Position numbers and translations under genes: made by a program. A stretch of 64,000 bases of DNA from Oasisia sp. SBJ-2009 (Eukaryota > Annelida > Polychaeta > Sabellida > Siboglinidae). Of the stretch, positions 60,701-64,000 are shown piece by piece. How positions within the stretch are numbered: the stretch's first letter is position 1; every line of letters starts with the position of its first letter. The notes under the pieces are model-generated. The model did no database searches and was not told where the DNA came from. It saw only the letters and a list, made by a program, of their open reading frames with translations. Location of the stretch: assembly GCA_964017155.1 (NCBI GenBank), contig OZ024856.1, forward strand, positions 41,594,535-41,658,534. The letters run 5' to 3'.

Positions 60701-63420
60701 AGAGTGCCAACACTTGAACGGAACTTCTGTCGTTGAGTGTATGTGGTATTGCGAAGTTCAGTAGTACGAATGTTAAATTAGATACTGCCCAAACCTATAT
60801 TTGCATAGGCATAGGTGGAAAGCTTGAGACATTGACAACTCATCGAAGGATGGTATGCGACATATACAGTGGACTCTGAATGAGAACAAGAATATACATT
60901 TCGTGCCATTTCCGACAAGAATTAGGCACTTGTGTATCACGCAAACCCACATCAATTGCTACTATATTAAAAAAGTCATTACTAACGGCGCTGGTAGTGT
61001 AGTGGTTAGCACATCCAACTGGCAAGCCGACTGCTCAGGTTTAATACGCGCGGACACAGCAGGCCTGGCATATTTGGTTTAACAATCAATGGGCATAGAC
61101 TAACATTGTTGAATATAATCGGTGCTATACACCACGCACATTGACATGCATCGTACATAAAAAGTACCCGAATGTCGCACAGACCGCTGCACGATAATAA
61201 AACTGTAGTCCTATGTGTGTACCATATTAGAAAGTACGCTAGCGCAAGTGCAGACATAGAAAAGAAGGAGAAGAAGATTAAAGAAAGCCCCCCCCCCCCG
61301 TTTGCCTAGATCAACGGCGCCGCCATCTTGAAATCTGACGCCGCCAGAAACGAGAATGGCGCGTCTGCCGTATTGTAGTGACGTCACTGTATTGTTGTGG
61401 CGCGTCTTCCGGTTTGCCGCCATTACTGTAGCGCGCAGCCGAATGCTGGCGAGATATGCCAATTTCTTTAGTGTAATTTCCACCGCATCGCTGTGTGATT
61501 TGCGCCATTGACGCCGGTGGGTGAAGGAATGTGGGCATGTGGTAGAATTGAGCCTGCTGGTTTCAATTTTGTTAGAGACCTGCCCATTGTAACGCTCTTT
61601 TATTGTTTTTTTCTCAGGTGTCTGTGCCCGGTGAAGATACAGCGACACATGGTCGACGACTTCTGGCAGCATTACTGACCGACCAGGCCTGATGATGTGA
61701 AGACTGACGACGGGGAACAGTCATTCGACAGTGGGTGAAGCATTGTTTTTATCGAGTTATTGTATTCATATAACGTGTTGAGGTAGATGATAATGTCGGC
61801 CGATCACCGGGAGAATCAAATATAGCTTGATATATACATTATGTATAATAACAACTGCGAGTGGACATTAGTTTAAATGTTACAGTTGTCACAAAGGCGA
61901 GAAAACAAACGAAACGTTTTACTTAGACGAGTGATCTAGCTAGTTTTCACACTATGCGATTGATCAGAACTGATATAAAAAGAAGAAGGTTTAGACTTCG
62001 AATGGTTTCATCGTAACCACTCCAGGTGGTGCTTTTTGGGTCTAGCGATGTCTGTCAGTTTTATGCGTTTCATCGAATGTGCTCTGCTTGTATTAAGAAG
62101 TAAATTGGCTGGATCAAGTGCAAAACATACAACTATGCCATTACTAGGTGCACAATGACACATCACCTTGTGAGCGAGCTTTTGTTGTACACAGACAGAC
62201 AACTTGGCTACATTAATTATTATATTCCAAAATAAGAAATGTCAAAATATGATGCTAAAATAAGGCCCATTAAACGAAACTTGTATAAGGGGCCGAGATC
62301 GCACCGCGGAAACTATCTTAACATTGGTATGCATAAGCACCATTCGCGCGAATGTCCCACACATTCTCGCACGCAAACATTCACCCACTCAATACAGTTG
62401 GTTCTTTGCCCGTCATTACACCAATCACAACACACTGATCTCGACTGGAAACAGTGTGCTTAGGAAGCAGCATGCAAAGGCAAAGGCAACTGTAGGCCAG
62501 GCGCTTTGTTGTTGTGTAAATCACGAGTACACAAGTAGGAACACAATTGATTTGTCTTCCTTCTGAAACAAGTGTGGAGGTCATTCGATGTTTTGAGACC
62601 AATATTGATTGCAATCACACATTACTCGGCACGCATATTTGTATCTAGGTAGTGGCGGAGACCGGCTTCATATCTTGAGACATTGCCATGGAATCAATAG
62701 CACATGTTGCTACAGTGATACATGCCAACAGGCCAGGGCTTTGGCCATGCCATGAGCGGTATGCCGGCAAACAGGTAACAGCAAAAGCTAGACATAACAG
62801 TCATGACGAAGTGCCATACGAAAACACAAAAGTTCTTCCAAACTACTCAGGCAACTACGAGATGATATACTAGACTTGCGTGGGGTGCACCACTTCTCTC
62901 GCGTCGTGTTATGAGAGGTTTTTGTCGCTCATACTTCGGAATCAAATCGGGCGACCTGGAACGAAACAGCAGACATTTGGCAAGTTCAATATGAAAACGA
63001 AAGCACAAAGCAACTAACAGGCAATGGTCGCATCATATAATCATTGGTATTGAGCTACACAAACAGTACGCCCTACAAATAGCATCACATTGCAGTGTAA
63101 TGTAGTTTATGCGAACGAACGTCTTGTATCACCCCGCCTCACACATTTCGACGACGTGTATTTTCTTTAACAACAGGTAGGCCTAGAGTTTTTCTTTCAT
63201 TGCGTTGCGTACAAGCATTTCGTGTATTCACAAACAGTTTCGAATGGCATGTAATGCTTCAGATATATACTTGCGCAGCCTGCATACAGCACTCGTGGCA
63301 TCGCCGTTAAGACGGTTTAGAGTTCCACATCGACGAGAGTAGTCCGTACTCCAATCAATACCGTATATAGACGACTGAGGGGTGTATAGTCACATTTCAA
63401 GCGACAGTTTCTCTGAGAGT
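60701..63420 (+). repeat. Array unit 22
   Basis: 2,720 bp. Shares AGAAGATTAAAG with units 20-21 at its start and GACGGTTTAGAG with unit 18 at its end. Private change: GTGAAGCATTG. Confidence 0.97.
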
Positions 63421-64000
63421 AGAGTGCCAACACTTGAACGGAACTTCTGTCGTTGAGTGTATGTGGTATTGCGAAGTTCAGTAGTACGAATGTTAAATTA
63501 GATACTGCCCAAACCTATATTTGCATAGGCATAGGTGGAAAGCTTGAGACATTGACAACTCATCGAAGGATGGTATGCGACATATACAGTGGACTCTGAA
63601 TGAGAACAAGACTATACATTTCGTGCCATTTCCGACAAGAATTAGGCACTTGTGTATCACGCAAACCCACATCAATTGCTACTATATTAAAAAAGTCATT
63701 ACTAACGGCGCTGGTAGTGTAGTGGTTAGCACATCCAACTGGCAAGCCGACTGCTCAGGTTTAATATGCGCGGACACAGCAGGCCTGGCATATTTGGTTT
63801 AACAATCAATGGGCATAGACTAACATTGTTGAATATAATCGGTGCTATACACCACGCACATTGACATGCATCGTACATAAAAAGTACCCGAATGTCGCAC
63901 AGACCGCTGCACGATAATAAAACTGTAGTCCTATGTGTGTACCATATTAGAAAGTACGCTAGCGCAAGTGCAGACATAGAAAAGAAGGAGAAGAAGATGA
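63421..64000 (+). repeat. Array unit 23, cut by the window edge
   Basis: The first 580 bp of a further unit, ending inside the purine tract. It resembles unit 19 (AAGACTATACATTTCG). Private change: TTTAATATGCGCGG in the tRNA-like segment. Confidence 0.97.

Larger units (their letters stand above)
3568..64000 (+). repeat. Macrosatellite array, 2.72-kb unit, 22 full copies plus a partial
   Basis: A head-to-tail tandem array. Using AGAGTGCC as the arbitrary unit start, starts fall at 3571, 6293, 9015, 11733, 14459, 17179, 19901, 22623, 25344, 28064, 30784, 33503, 36225, 38944, 41663, 44381, 47101, 49822, 52541, 55260, 57981, 60701 and 63421. Unit lengths are 2,718-2,726 bp. The array runs off the right end. 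Copies differ by scattered substitutions, a few indels and a variable C tract. No unit contains rRNA, 5S, histone or snRNA sequence, so this is none of the usual tandem gene arrays. All units share orientation and no unit is interrupted by a transposon. The unit boundary is a convention, not a biological end. Confidence 0.98.

Noticed and set aside
3568..64000. CRISPR array or ribosomal, 5S or histone gene array
   Set aside because: The repeat is kilobase-sized with no short repeat-spacer pattern, and no rRNA, 5S or histone sequence is recognisable in the unit.

Overview
The window looks like eukaryotic, most likely invertebrate metazoan, nuclear DNA. It has long AT and ATGT microsatellites, a short interstitial TTAGGG-type telomeric tract, a tRNA-derived SINE with a body and tail of the kind seen in marine invertebrates, and a decayed fragment resembling a LINE. 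It has no prokaryotic operon structure and no intact protein-coding gene that I can recognise. The species cannot be named from this sequence.

Bases 1 to about 3,567 are the left flank. It holds microsatellites (317-519), a telomere-like tract (1197-1230), a LINE-like fragment on the minus strand (1379-1696), a foldback-rich GC patch (1893-2024), a SINE (2107-2439), and two and a half copies of a diverged 181-bp repeat (2440-2921). At 3340-3452 there is a diverged copy of the END of the downstream repeat unit, so the flank is an old, degenerate edge of the array.

From about 3,568 to the right end the window is one head-to-tail tandem array of a 2.72-kb unit: 22 complete copies (2,718-2,726 bp) plus 580 bp of a 23rd, running off the window. 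Copies look nearly identical by eye. Units 1-3 at the left edge are the most distinct. Shared rare variants show repeated multi-unit exchanges, the clearest being units 7-9 reappearing as units 12-14, about 13.6 kb apart.

Each unit has the same internal layout (offset from unit start): a degenerate tRNA-like segment (about +287 to +360), a purine tract and a C tract of 7-13 bases (about +557 to +593), a promoter-like CpG-rich module with YY1-, CRE- and ETS-like sites (about +608 to +805), a splice-acceptor-like site and possible 117-nt exon (about +913 to +1030), a TATA-like motif (+1269), a CTCF-like motif (about +1316), and a perfect 14-bp palindrome (about +1636). The small open frames in the units look non-coding. 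The best reading is an undescribed noncoding macrosatellite, in size and content reminiscent of promoter-bearing macrosatellites such as D4Z4 and DXZ4. Transcription and protein binding are inference only.
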